Source: Bacteroidota bacterium
GTDB taxonomy: Bacteria > Bacteroidota > Bacteroidia > Bacteroidales > VadinHA17
Length of the DNA: 34,565 nucleotides
Direction of reading: 5' to 3'
NCBI GenBank assembly: GCA_011374625.1
Contig: DRPN01000006.1
Location: 1 to 34,565 of the forward strand
Position 1 is the first letter of the stretch; each line of letters opens with the position of its first letter. Positions 15,804 to 26,057 of this stretch are shown here, piece after piece. The position numbers and the translations under genes are program-made. A model generated the notes under the pieces. It had not been told where the DNA came from, did no database searches, and saw only the letters and a program-made list of their open reading frames with translations.

Positions 15804-16598
15804 ATGGGACTTGAACTATTTGATCTTACAGGAAAAACAGCCCTGATTACCGGAGGTACCCACGGGTTGGGAATGGCTATAGCTACAGCACTGGCAGAAG
15901 CCGGAGCTACTTTGGTGATAAATGGACATACTCCCGCACGCCTTGAAAAAGCCAAAGAAGAATATGCAGCAAAAGGAATAATGGTGCATACGTATCTCTT
16001 TGATGTTACCAAAGAAGAACAGGTGATCAAAAACCTCGCCCTGATCGAAAAAGAGGTCGCACCCATAGATATACTGGTCAATAACGCTGCTATTATTAAA
16101 AGGACACCCATGTTGGAAATGGAAGTCGAGGATTTCAGAGAAGTACTCACCGTTGACTTGGTCGGTCCTTTTATTATGGCCAAACATGTGGTGAAGGGCA
16201 TGATCAGTAGAAATTCTGGAGGCAAGATCATCAACATGTGTTCTATGATGAGCGAGGTTTCCAGAAACACGGTCAGCGCCTATGCTGCTGCCAAAGGAGG
16301 ACTTAAGATGCTGACCAAAGAGATGGCTGATGAATGGGCCCGGTACAATATCCAGGCTAATGCCATCGGTCCAGGATATTTTGCCACGGAACAAACAGCA
16401 CCGATACGCATAGGAGGACACCCTTTTAATGACTTTATCATTAAAAGAACTCCGGCACGACGCTGGGGAAAACCTGAAGAACTTGCCGGCGCAGCCATTT
16501 TCCTGGCATCTAAAGCCTCCGATTTCGTCAACGGACATGTCCTTTATGTAGACGGAGGAATACTGGCAACACTGGGAAGCCATGCAGGAGAAGAATAG
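15804..16598 (+). CDS. kduD: 2-deoxy-D-gluconate 3-dehydrogenase / gluconate 5-dehydrogenase type SDR
   Basis: 264-residue classical short-chain dehydrogenase. The cofactor loop is GGTHGLGMA (GxxxGxG), then NNAAI, a Ser-containing MCSMMSE strand and YAAAKGG with the catalytic Tyr/Lys. IGPGYFATEQTAP and the C-terminal DGG complete the fold. In this position it should reduce 2,5-diketo-3-deoxygluconate to 2-keto-3-deoxygluconate after KduI. Related Bacteroidota proteins are often named gluconate 5-dehydrogenase, but direct linkage to kduI favours the KduD role. A 16-bp palindrome follows the stop. Confidence 0.9.
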   Translation: MGLELFDLTGKTALITGGTHGLGMAIATALAEAGATLVINGHTPARLEKAKEEYAAKGIMVHTYLFDVTKEEQVIKNLALIEKEVAPIDILVNNAAIIKRTPMLEMEVEDFREVLTVDLVGPFIMAKHVVKGMISRNSGGKIINMCSMMSEVSRNTVSAYAAAKGGLKMLTKEMADEWARYNIQANAIGPGYFATEQTAPIRIGGHPFNDFIIKRTPARRWGKPEELAGAAIFLASKASDFVNGHVLYVDGGILATLGSHAGEE

Positions 16599-16932
16599 AA
16601 ATATTAAAGAAATTTCTTTATTATTATACCGAACCCAAAACTTTCACCGAAAGTTTTGATCTCTCCTTAAAGAAAAAGTATAAGCAGAACTTAGGACCCG
16701 TCCTCCTGTAAGCAGGCAGGACAAGAGTCCTTCGTGGAGCAAAGCTTCAGGGAATTCTTCTTATAAATATTTAAATACGTATTTAAATACATATAGAAAT
16801 ATTGGCTTCTGCAGGATTCACCCGGCGTAGGAGATAAAATATTAAAAAATTTTAAATATGTCAGGGTATCAGAATATTGTATATATTTTGTTTGTAAATT
16901 TGTATGGGTGTTGTAACTAAAACTGTAAGAAG
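16599..16932. other. 334-bp non-coding region dense in palindromes
   Basis: No convincing gene is seen. It holds a 16-bp perfect palindrome TAAAGAAATTTCTTTA at 16605-16620 and a 9-bp hairpin AAAACTTTC/GAAAGTTTT with an ACC loop at 16637-16657. A nested element around 16690-16735 has AGGAC/GTCCT outside, GTCCT/AGGAC inside and a CCTG/CAGG core with a TAAG loop. A 22-bp perfect palindrome lies at 16768-16789. A -7-like TAAATTTG lies at 16895-16902, with no well-spaced -33 box. The first hairpins may terminate kduD; the rest could be a small RNA, a leader or a degenerate repeat. Confidence 0.55.
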
Positions 16933-18153
16933 ATGAAACACATTTGGATATTCTTTATGGCACTTTTTATGATGGTTTCCTGCGGAGGAAACAAGGAAGC
17001 CGTCATTACCATTGAGAACCCTGTTGCGCTGGATCGTCCCGATGAGCCCGTAACCATAGAAAGAACACACCTGGATTCTCTGGTGTCGGGTGTTCCCGAA
17101 GGAAAAGTTCCTCTGGTGAAAAATATGCAGGGAGATGTGATCCCCTCACAGGCTGACGATCTCAATAAAGACGGGCAGTGGGATGAACTTTTTCTTTTGG
17201 TGAATCTTAAGCCCAATGAATCGAAACAGCTGAAGGTCTCGTTTGTGTCACCGGAAGCTTTGCCAAAGTTTATACAGAGAGCCAATGTCCGTTTTGCCAA
17301 TTATCCGAAACATAAGGAACTGGATTATGCCAAACGTCTGCGATCGACCGATTCTCCCAGCACACAGCATGCCTTTCAGATGGAAGGTCCTGCCTGGGAG
17401 AACGATAAGGTGGGGTTTCGGAACTATTACGATGCACGCAATGGGATGGATATCTTTGGAAAACGTGTTTCGAGAATGGTACTCGACAGTGTCGGATTGG
17501 TACCGCATTCCTATCACGTGCTGAAGGACTGGGGCATGGATATCCTGAAAGTTGGAAATTCACTGGGTGCAGGCGCCATCGCCCTGATGGTTGAAGATTC
17601 GGTGTACCGTGTTGATTTGCCGAAGGAAGGAACCTACGAAAGGGTGTCCGACGGACCGCTGCGTGCCGTTATAAAACTGGGATATTACGGATGGAAAGCA
17701 GGGGGTAACGTCTATGATATCGTTGATGAAATAAGCATTTGGGGAGGGACCAATTTCTACAGGAGCAACATCACGGTAAAAGGACTTACCGGCCATGAGA
17801 GCCTGATTACCGGGATTGTCCATCATTGTGACTCCCTGATCATTGACGAACCCAACGATAAGTATGTTTTCTTTGCTACCCACTGCAACCAGGCCTACGA
17901 AGGGGAAAAACTGGGGATGGCCATCCTTGTCAAATCCGATGATTTTATTACTACTATCAATGCTCCGGAAACAGGAAATGGTATCGTAAATACCTATATG
18001 GTAGATCTTAAGCTTCATGAAGACAACCCTACTTTCTATTGTTTCTATTCTGGCTGGGAAAAACAGGATCCCCGCTTTGCAGATGTGGATTTCTTTAAAA
18101 ACGTCATTGCCGACGACGCCAACCGGATGGCTAATCCGGTGGTTGTGAAATAA
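16933..18153 (+). CDS. DUF4861-type lipoprotein
   Basis: 406 residues. The N-terminus has a short hydrophobic signal ending in a lipobox with Cys17 (MMVSC), followed by GGN, so it should be a lipoprotein, perhaps surface exposed. The rest is beta-rich with aromatic motifs such as EGPAWENDKVGFRNYYD and a C-terminal FYSGWEKQDPRF. These match my recollection of the DUF4861 family, common in polysaccharide-utilisation regions for uronate-containing glycans. No catalytic motif can be named. It follows kduD on the same strand after 334 bp, so a role in uronic-acid polysaccharide use is inferred from position only. Confidence 0.7.
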   Translation: MKHIWIFFMALFMMVSCGGNKEAVITIENPVALDRPDEPVTIERTHLDSLVSGVPEGKVPLVKNMQGDVIPSQADDLNKDGQWDELFLLVNLKPNESKQLKVSFVSPEALPKFIQRANVRFANYPKHKELDYAKRLRSTDSPSTQHAFQMEGPAWENDKVGFRNYYDARNGMDIFGKRVSRMVLDSVGLVPHSYHVLKDWGMDILKVGNSLGAGAIALMVEDSVYRVDLPKEGTYERVSDGPLRAVIKLGYYGWKAGGNVYDIVDEISIWGGTNFYRSNITVKGLTGHESLITGIVHHCDSLIIDEPNDKYVFFATHCNQAYEGEKLGMAILVKSDDFITTINAPETGNGIVNTYMVDLKLHEDNPTFYCFYSGWEKQDPRFADVDFFKNVIADDANRMANPVVVK

Positions 18154-18176
18154 TACACTTGTTTATCAGAGTGGGG

Positions 18177-18202
18177 CAGGAGCGCAAAATTTTGTGCTCC
18201 TG
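18177..18202. terminator. Hairpin between convergent DUF4861 gene and glpD
   Basis: CAGGAGC (18177-18183) pairs with GCTCCTG (18196-18202), and the stem continues inward through CAAAATTTTG with a single G/T wobble. The 26-bp symmetrical element lies 7 bp from the end of glpD and can serve both strands. Confidence 0.65.
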
Positions 18203-18208
18203 TCTTAT

Positions 18209-19882
18209 TTATGCATCACGTTTGATATCTTTCAGTTCTACCTCTGCCAGCCGGCGTTCAACTTCCTTTTTCTCTGCCAGATAATGTTTTTCATCCCATT
18301 GAAAAACTCGTCTGAATTTTTCCAATACTGCCGGGTAATATGCTCTTACCGTGTCTGTTTCAAAAAGTAAACGACTGCTGCGTCTTTCCAGAAAATCCAG
18401 CGGTTTAAAAACCATTTCTTTCTCAAGGCAGAAATTAAGTTCCGCCAGCATAAGATTTTCTTTCGTATCTCCTGTCTTTTCCTGAACCGCTGTCTCCAGA
18501 ATATCCCTGGCTGACATCCCGTATTTGAACACCATCTGAAAAACATCCTCTTTCTTATAACCTGCCTGTTGAAATTGAAGGTACAGCTTTTCAGCAAATG
18601 TTTTCACTTCATCCAGAGAACCAACAGAGGAGTCTGTCAGAGGGATATTCCGGCTTACCGATTTTTTTTTGATATGCTGCCGGAATTCTTTCCCGGCTTT
18701 TTTAACGATCATATCCACTGTTTTCTCAGCCATTCTACGGTATCCGGTCAGCTTTCCCCCGGCCATAGAGATCAGCCCTGCAGGAGAAACAAAGATTTCG
18801 TCCTTACGTGATATTTCTGAAGCGGATTTCCCTTCCTGGTAAATCAGTGGACGCAGTCCGGCCCAGGCTGCCACGATGTCTTCTTTTTCCAGCTTAAAAT
18901 CCGGAAAAAGATCCCGGAATGCATGCAACAAATACTCTACATCTTCATTTTCGACGGGGATATTTTCCTTATTGGCCGTGTACGGAGTATCTGTTGTTCC
19001 AATATAGGAAACCCCATTCCGGGGGATCATAAAGATCATCCGTCCGTCGGGAATCTCAAAATAAAGCGGATTATGCAATGGAAGTTTCTTCCTGTCAAAA
19101 ACCAGGTGTACCCCTTTGGTGATCAGCAGGTGTTTTCCTGAAAGAGAATGATCTGCTTTGCGCAGGTCATCCACCCAGATCCCCGTGGCATTCACAACAA
19201 ACTTCCCCGCAATATCAAACTCATCCCCATGAACATGGTCGCGGCATCTGAGTCCGTTGATTTTCCCTTTGTCATCATACAGGAATGCCTTACTTTCGAC
19301 ATAATTCAGGCATATCGCTCCCTGTTTTACGGCTGTTTTTATCACTTCCACAGTTAACCGGGCATCGTCGGTCATATATTCGGCATAGTATCCACTTCCT
19401 TTCAGGTTCTTCGCAGGCAGAAGCGGTTCGACAGCAAGTGTCTGCTGTTTGTTCAACATTTTCCTGCGGTCGTCACCTTTAACCCCTGCCAGAAAATCGT
19501 ACATCCACAATCCCAGAGAGATCATCCATTTGGGAGTTGAAAGACCTTTATAGACCGGCAGCATCATTTTTTCCGGGACCACCAGATGAGGCGCCAACCT
19601 GTGTACAATGGCTCTTTCTCTGCCAGTTTCAGCTACCACATGTATCTGTAACTGTTTCAGATAACGCAGTCCGCCATGGATCAGTTTGGTGGAACGGCTG
19701 CTGGTACCCGAGGCAAAGTCTTTTTTTTCGATAAGAGCTGTTTTTAATCCCCGTGCAGCAGCATCCAGGGCAATGCCTGCTCCCGTGATACCCCCACCTA
19801 TTACAATAATATCAAAGGTTTCGGATTTAAGTTGCTGAAGAAAAGAAACTCTCTGCTGATAAGAAAATATTGTTTTATTCAT
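18209..19882 (-). CDS. glpD: FAD-dependent glycerol-3-phosphate dehydrogenase
   Basis: 557 residues, aerobic-type sn-glycerol-3-phosphate dehydrogenase that passes electrons to quinones at the inner membrane and yields dihydroxyacetone phosphate. FAD-binding IIVIGGGITGAGIALDAAARG lies at about 26-46, split by the Gly-rich turn. GTSSRSTKLIHGGLRYL, NATGIWVDDL, MIPRNGVSYIGTTDTPY and SMAGGKLTGYRRMAE follow in family order, and the C-terminal helical cap ends in a charged tail. It is the third gene of glpF-glpK-glpD, 11 bp after glpK. Confidence 0.95.
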   Translation of the reverse strand: MNKTIFSYQQRVSFLQQLKSETFDIIVIGGGITGAGIALDAAARGLKTALIEKKDFASGTSSRSTKLIHGGLRYLKQLQIHVVAETGRERAIVHRLAPHLVVPEKMMLPVYKGLSTPKWMISLGLWMYDFLAGVKGDDRRKMLNKQQTLAVEPLLPAKNLKGSGYYAEYMTDDARLTVEVIKTAVKQGAICLNYVESKAFLYDDKGKINGLRCRDHVHGDEFDIAGKFVVNATGIWVDDLRKADHSLSGKHLLITKGVHLVFDRKKLPLHNPLYFEIPDGRMIFMIPRNGVSYIGTTDTPYTANKENIPVENEDVEYLLHAFRDLFPDFKLEKEDIVAAWAGLRPLIYQEGKSASEISRKDEIFVSPAGLISMAGGKLTGYRRMAEKTVDMIVKKAGKEFRQHIKKKSVSRNIPLTDSSVGSLDEVKTFAEKLYLQFQQAGYKKEDVFQMVFKYGMSARDILETAVQEKTGDTKENLMLAELNFCLEKEMVFKPLDFLERRSSRLLFETDTVRAYYPAVLEKFRRVFQWDEKHYLAEKKEVERRLAEVELKDIKRDA

Positions 19883-19893
19883 TTTTTACAGGT

Positions 19894-21375
19894 TTATTCC
19901 TCGTTAAGCCATCCCTGGGTACGGCTAACCGCCTTTTTCCATCCGTTATAGAGTCTACTTCTTTCTTCAGATGATATAACCGGTTTAAATATTCTGTCAA
20001 TCTTACGCTTACCTGGTATATCATCCTGTTTCCACAGGCCACTTTGTATCCCTGCCATGTAAGCAGCCCCAAGGGCTGTAGATTCGGTCACGGCAGGTCT
20101 TTCCACCAGGGTTCCCAAAATATCAGCCTGGAATTGCATCAGATAGTTGTTCATGGCAGCTCCTCCGTCTACTTTCAGGGTATGTATCTCCAGGCCCGAA
20201 TCTTTCTGCATGGTCTCCAGAAGGTCTTTCGACTGGTAAGCCATTGACTGGAGTGTTGCTTTAATAAGATGAGCCTTCCCGGTATCCCTCGTCAGTCCGA
20301 ATATAGCACCCCGTGCATACATATCCCAATAGGGGGCTCCCAGGCCCGAGAAGGCCGGAACCACGTACACATCATTGTTGGCAACTTTGCCGGCAAAATA
20401 TTCCGAATCCTCGGTAGCATCCAGAATTCTCAAACCGTCGCGCAGCCACTGTATCGCTGCGCCGGCAATAAACACGCTTCCTTCAAAGGCATAATACACT
20501 TTCCTGCCTATTCCCCAGGCAATGGTCGTCAGCAAACCGGATGATGATTCCCTGAGCTCTTCGCCGGTGTTCATCAACATAAAGCACCCCGTACCATACG
20601 TGTTTTTCACATCTCCGGGATTAAAACAAGCCTGACCGAACAAGGCAGCCTGCTGATCACCCAGTACCCCTCCTATGGGGACAGACGTTCCATCCATGTT
20701 AAATTCCCCAAAATGCCAGGAAGAAGGATACACGGAGGGTAACATATTTTCCGGAATATCCAGCCGGCACAACAGATGATGATCCCACTCCATTGTGCGA
20801 ATATTGTACAACATGGTGCGTGAAGCATTGGAATAGTCCGTAGCATGTACTTTTCCACCTGTCATTTTCCAGATCAACCACGTGTCTATCGTACCCATCA
20901 CCAGATCACCCTTTTCTGCTTTTTCCCTGGCTCCTGCAACATTCCTCAGGATCCAGGCTACCTTGGTTGCTGAGAAGTAAGAATCAATGACCAGCCCGGT
21001 ATTTTCCCTGACGTATTTCTCCAGACCTTCCTCTTTCATCTCCTCACAAATGGGGACTGTTCGTTTATCCTGCCAGACAATTGCATTCATGACAGGCTGG
21101 CCTGTATACCGGTCCCATATCACCGTTGTTTCACGTTGATTGGTGATCCCGATGGAGACAATATCCCTGGGACTTATATGATTTCGGTTCATTACTTCCG
21201 TTAGTACCCCATGCTGAGTGTTCCAGATTTCTTCGGGATCATGTTCCACCCAGCCAGGCCGGGGAAAGATTTGAGAAAATTCCTTCTGGGCTATGTCCAC
21301 GACCTCTCCGTTTTCCGAAAAAAGAACAGCACGTGAGCTGGTAGTACCCTGATCAAGCGCAATAATATATTTCAT
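19894..21375 (-). CDS. glpK: Glycerol kinase
   Basis: 493-residue FGGY kinase that phosphorylates glycerol to sn-glycerol-3-phosphate with ATP. Visible are [13 protein letters not shown], the substrate segment [33 protein letters not shown] with the catalytic region, [33 protein letters not shown] and the ATP-site [14 protein letters not shown]. The ATG at 21375 starts directly before the phosphate strand; an upstream in-frame extension would run into intergenic DNA. It lies 38 bp after the disrupted glpF and 11 bp before glpD. Confidence 0.96.
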   Translation of the reverse strand: MKYIIALDQGTTSSRAVLFSENGEVVDIAQKEFSQIFPRPGWVEHDPEEIWNTQHGVLTEVMNRNHISPRDIVSIGITNQRETTVIWDRYTGQPVMNAIVWQDKRTVPICEEMKEEGLEKYVRENTGLVIDSYFSATKVAWILRNVAGAREKAEKGDLVMGTIDTWLIWKMTGGKVHATDYSNASRTMLYNIRTMEWDHHLLCRLDIPENMLPSVYPSSWHFGEFNMDGTSVPIGGVLGDQQAALFGQACFNPGDVKNTYGTGCFMLMNTGEELRESSSGLLTTIAWGIGRKVYYAFEGSVFIAGAAIQWLRDGLRILDATEDSEYFAGKVANNDVYVVPAFSGLGAPYWDMYARGAIFGLTRDTGKAHLIKATLQSMAYQSKDLLETMQKDSGLEIHTLKVDGGAAMNNYLMQFQADILGTLVERPAVTESTALGAAYMAGIQSGLWKQDDIPGKRKIDRIFKPVISSEERSRLYNGWKKAVSRTQGWLNEE

Positions 21376-21413
21376 ATCGTAACTTGTTTTTTTGTTAAAA
21401 ATAACCGAATAAA

Positions 21414-22180
21414 TTAATATAAAGGCTTTAAGCAATGAAAAAAACCAGAACCAAACAGATACCGATCCGTTGAAAACAGGTTAATAGGTTGATAAAAAAG
21501 TGTTCCATATACCCCTCCGATCAGGGGGCCCACAACCGGAATCCAGAAATAAGCCCCGTCGGAAGAACCTTTACCGGATATAGGCAGGACAAAATGGGCC
21601 GGTCGCGGGCCAAAGTCCCTGGCCGGGTTGATGGTAAAACCCGTTGTACCTCCCAAGGAGAAACTGATGGCCGAAATGTAAACTCCGATGACGAGAGAAT
21701 TCAGTCCACTTGAAAAATTGTATATTCCCAGAAAAGACAATCCAAACAAGAGCATAAAAGTTCCGATCACCTCACTAGCCAAGTTATTGGGAAAAGATCG
21801 TGCAGGGACGGTGCTGAAAATTCCCAGTTTGGAGGAAGAGTCTTCTGTCTTTTTCCAGTGCGGATAGTATTGTATCCATACAAGATAACAGCTCCGCTGA
21901 AAGCTCCTGCCACCTGGGACAGAATATAACCGGGAACTATTGCCCACGGAAACTTTCCCGCCATGGCAAATCCCAGCGTAACCGCCGGATTGATATGTGC
22001 CCCGCTGATCTTTACTACAGCAAACACCGCAAAGGATACTTCCAAAACCCACGCAACGCATAAAGTTATCCAATCTGTATTTTCTGCTTTGGAGTTCTTT
22101 AACAGTATCCTGTCAACCACTCCCGACCCGAAAATTATAAGAATCATGATCCCGATAAATTCAGCTGCATATTCTGTCAT
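21414..22180 (-). pseudogene. glpF: Glycerol facilitator (MIP/aquaglyceroporin), single-base frameshift
   Basis: The N-terminal half reads from ATG at 22180 (MTEYAAEFIGIMILIIFGSG) through the first pore motif GAHINPAVTLG to SGAVILY. It then leaves the family, running to a stop at 21767. The C-terminal half resumes in another frame as VWIQYYPHWKKTEDSSSKLGI, continues through EVIGTFMLLFG and the second pore motif TINPARDFGPR, and ends at 21414. The junction lies near 21879-21883 and is repaired by adding one base, giving AVILVWIQYYPHW. Both NPA boxes and about six hydrophobic segments survive. No slippery heptamer is seen, so this is a recent mutation or a sequencing error, not programmed frameshifting. 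It is first in the glp operon. Confidence 0.85.
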
Positions 22181-22247
22181 AGCTTTTAGTTTTTTCAAAA
22201 ATGAGAGAAAAAAAAGAGAATTAAGGAAAGATTTGAGAATATTTCCA

Positions 22248-22277
22248 TAAATGTATATTTTCGTACCTTTGACCAAA
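22248..22277 (-). promoter_or_regulatory. Promoter of glpF-glpK-glpD
   Basis: On the minus strand TTTG (22277-22274), an 18-nt spacer and TACATTTA (22255-22248) give a near-consensus promoter, with the same -7 variant as the GH109 operon. Start is expected near 22241, about 60 nt before the glpF ATG. On the plus strand a TACCTTTG -7-like box (22264-22271) for the DUF349 gene overlaps this site, but it lacks a well-spaced -33 box. Confidence 0.45.
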
Positions 22278-22312
22278 TTTTGTATAGTGTAGTTAATGTT
22301 ACCCTAAAACTC

Positions 22313-24355
22313 ATGTATGATATGATGGAGCGAAAAACTATAGAGTCAGTAGAAAACGAAGAATTACGGGAAGAAAATACCGAACAGATTGATAAGGAAA
22401 GAAAGGATGTGGCAAAGACAAAAGCAGAAGATGTTAAGCCGGATGAAGAAGAAAAAACGCAGAAATTAGGGGAGACACACGATATACAGGATCTAAAAGT
22501 AGAGACAAAAACCAATTCTGAGACCGGAAAAGACGAAAATAAGGAAGATTTGGAATCCTTTAAAGAAGATACCGCTTCAGTAAAAACCTCTGAACATCAT
22601 CAGGAGGCAGAAGAAGAAAACGTAATGAAAGAGGTAGATTACTCAGAATTTGGGATAAGTGAACTGCTCAATCGGCTGGAACTACTCATTGATGAAAGGC
22701 CAGTACAGGAGATCCGGCATGATGTGGATAGTATTAAAGTCAATTTCTACAAAAAATATCACCAGGAGATCGAAGAAAAGAAAAAACGTTTCATTGAAGA
22801 AGGAGGCGACCCTCTTGACTTTAAGCCGGGTCCCGATGAGCGGGAGAGACACATGAAATATCTCCTGAAAAAATACAGAGATAAAAAAGCCCAATTCAAC
22901 AAAGAACTGGAGAACGAGAAAAAAAGAAACCTTGAAGAGAAATACAGGATCATTAATGATATCAAGGATCTGGTCAATCGTAAGGAATCCATCAACAAGA
23001 CTTTTCAGGAGTTCAGGGAACTCCAGGAACGTTGGAGGAATATCGGCCTGGTGCCACAGCAACATGTTAAAGATCTATGGGAAACATATCATTACCATGT
23101 TGAAAAATTTTATGATTACATCAAAATTAACAAAGAACTCCGTGACCTTGACCTGAAAAAAAACCTGGAAAAGAAAATATTGCTATGTGAACAGGCAGAG
23201 AACCTTCTTCTTGAACCTGATATCATCAACGCCTTTAAAACCTTACAGAAATATCATGAACAGTGGCGTGAGACTGGACCTGTACCCAAAGAAAATAAAG
23301 CGGAATTGTGGGAACGCTTCAGGGAAGCCACACGCAAGATAAATAAAAAATACCAGGCGTACTTTCAGGAAATCAAAGAGATACAGAAAAAGAACCTGGA
23401 ACAGAAAACCTCCCTTGCAGCAAGAGCGGAAGAAATAGCTGATATGGATATTCATTCCCACCGGGAATGGGATGAAAAATCCAAAGAAATACAGGAATTG
23501 CAAAAGATATGGAAGACCATTGGCTTCGCCCCCAGGAAACAAAATAACGCTATCTACGAATCTTTTAGAAAAGCCTGTGACCGTTTTTTTAACCGGAAAA
23601 GGGAATATTATGCCGAGAACAAAGAAGTTCAAATGAATAATCTCCAGATGAAGACTGATCTGTGTATTCAGGCCGAAGCCCTTAAAGACAGCACCGAATG
23701 GCAAAAGACTACAGAAGACCTGATCGAACTGCAGAAAAAATGGAAGGAAATCGGACCGGTTCCAAAAAAGTATTCTGACCAGATATGGAAAAGATTCAGG
23801 GCTGCCTGTGACATGTTCTTTGAAAACAAAGCAAAATATTTTGCGGACAGGGAGAAAAATTATCAGAAAAATCTGAAACTGAAAGAAGAGCTGATTGAAG
23901 AGATCAGAAATTTTAAAATGACTGATGACCCGGATGCCGACTTTACCAGGATGAAGGAATTTCAGCGTCGATGGTCCGAAATAGGATATGTCCCTATCAA
24001 TAAAAAAGAGGAAATCGCCAATACATACAGAGAAGCGATTAATCAGTTATTCAACAACCTGAATATTAACGATTATAAGAAAAACCTGTTGAAATACAAG
24101 GCCAAGATTGATGCTTTGGCAAATACTACCAAAGGAAATATCAAGCTCCAGAAAGATCGGGAGAAATTTATCAACCGTATTAAACAACTGGAAAACGACA
24201 TCTCGGTTTGGGAAAATAATATAGGTTTCTTTACGCAAACCAAGAATGCCGAGTCACTTATAAAAGATATCATCGCCAAGATCGAGAATGCAAAAGCCAG
24301 TATTAAGCTACTGGAAGATAAGATAAGACTCATTGATGAAATGGATAATGAATAA
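22313..24355 (+). CDS. DUF349 repeat protein
   Basis: 680 residues from ATG 22313, cytosolic, highly charged and mostly helical. The first ~105 residues are acidic low-complexity sequence (Glu/Lys/Asp-rich). Five DUF349 repeats follow, each with a core of the type LQxxWxxIGxVP and then an aromatic-rich FRxAxxxFF helix. The invariant Trp residues fall at about 241, 318, 400, 477 and 554, a regular spacing of 77-82. The C-terminal ~90 residues look like a coiled coil (KLQKDREKFINRIKQLENDIS). The biochemical role is not established to my knowledge. It is 24 bp upstream of pyrG and likely cotranscribed with it. The TTG at 22280 was not used, since better Met codons follow. Confidence 0.88.
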   Translation: MYDMMERKTIESVENEELREENTEQIDKERKDVAKTKAEDVKPDEEEKTQKLGETHDIQDLKVETKTNSETGKDENKEDLESFKEDTASVKTSEHHQEAEEENVMKEVDYSEFGISELLNRLELLIDERPVQEIRHDVDSIKVNFYKKYHQEIEEKKKRFIEEGGDPLDFKPGPDERERHMKYLLKKYRDKKAQFNKELENEKKRNLEEKYRIINDIKDLVNRKESINKTFQEFRELQERWRNIGLVPQQHVKDLWETYHYHVEKFYDYIKINKELRDLDLKKNLEKKILLCEQAENLLLEPDIINAFKTLQKYHEQWRETGPVPKENKAELWERFREATRKINKKYQAYFQEIKEIQKKNLEQKTSLAARAEEIADMDIHSHREWDEKSKEIQELQKIWKTIGFAPRKQNNAIYESFRKACDRFFNRKREYYAENKEVQMNNLQMKTDLCIQAEALKDSTEWQKTTEDLIELQKKWKEIGPVPKKYSDQIWKRFRAACDMFFENKAKYFADREKNYQKNLKLKEELIEEIRNFKMTDDPDADFTRMKEFQRRWSEIGYVPINKKEEIANTYREAINQLFNNLNINDYKKNLLKYKAKIDALANTTKGNIKLQKDREKFINRIKQLENDISVWENNIGFFTQTKNAESLIKDIIAKIENAKASIKLLEDKIRLIDEMDNE

Positions 24356-26047
<1,692 letters not shown>

Positions 26048-26057
26048 GCAATTTAAT

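Noticed and set aside
15816-16583. 255-codon open frame antisense to kduD
   Set aside because: Mirrors the kduD gene and shows Cys/Ser/His-rich random composition, with no domain.
21879-21883. Programmed ribosomal frameshifting in glpF
   Set aside because: No slippery heptamer or downstream pseudoknot is visible at the junction, and MIP family proteins are normally encoded in one frame.
22264-22271. Plus-strand TACCTTTG as promoter of the DUF349-pyrG-yidC operon
   Set aside because: The -7 box fits but the only TTTG upstream is 28 bp away, outside the usual spacing, so it is mentioned only in passing under the glp promoter.
22280-22312. TTG start giving the DUF349 protein an extra 11 residues
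   Set aside because: ATG codons at 22313, 22322 and 22325 are better, and the extra residues are not part of the charged N-terminal region.
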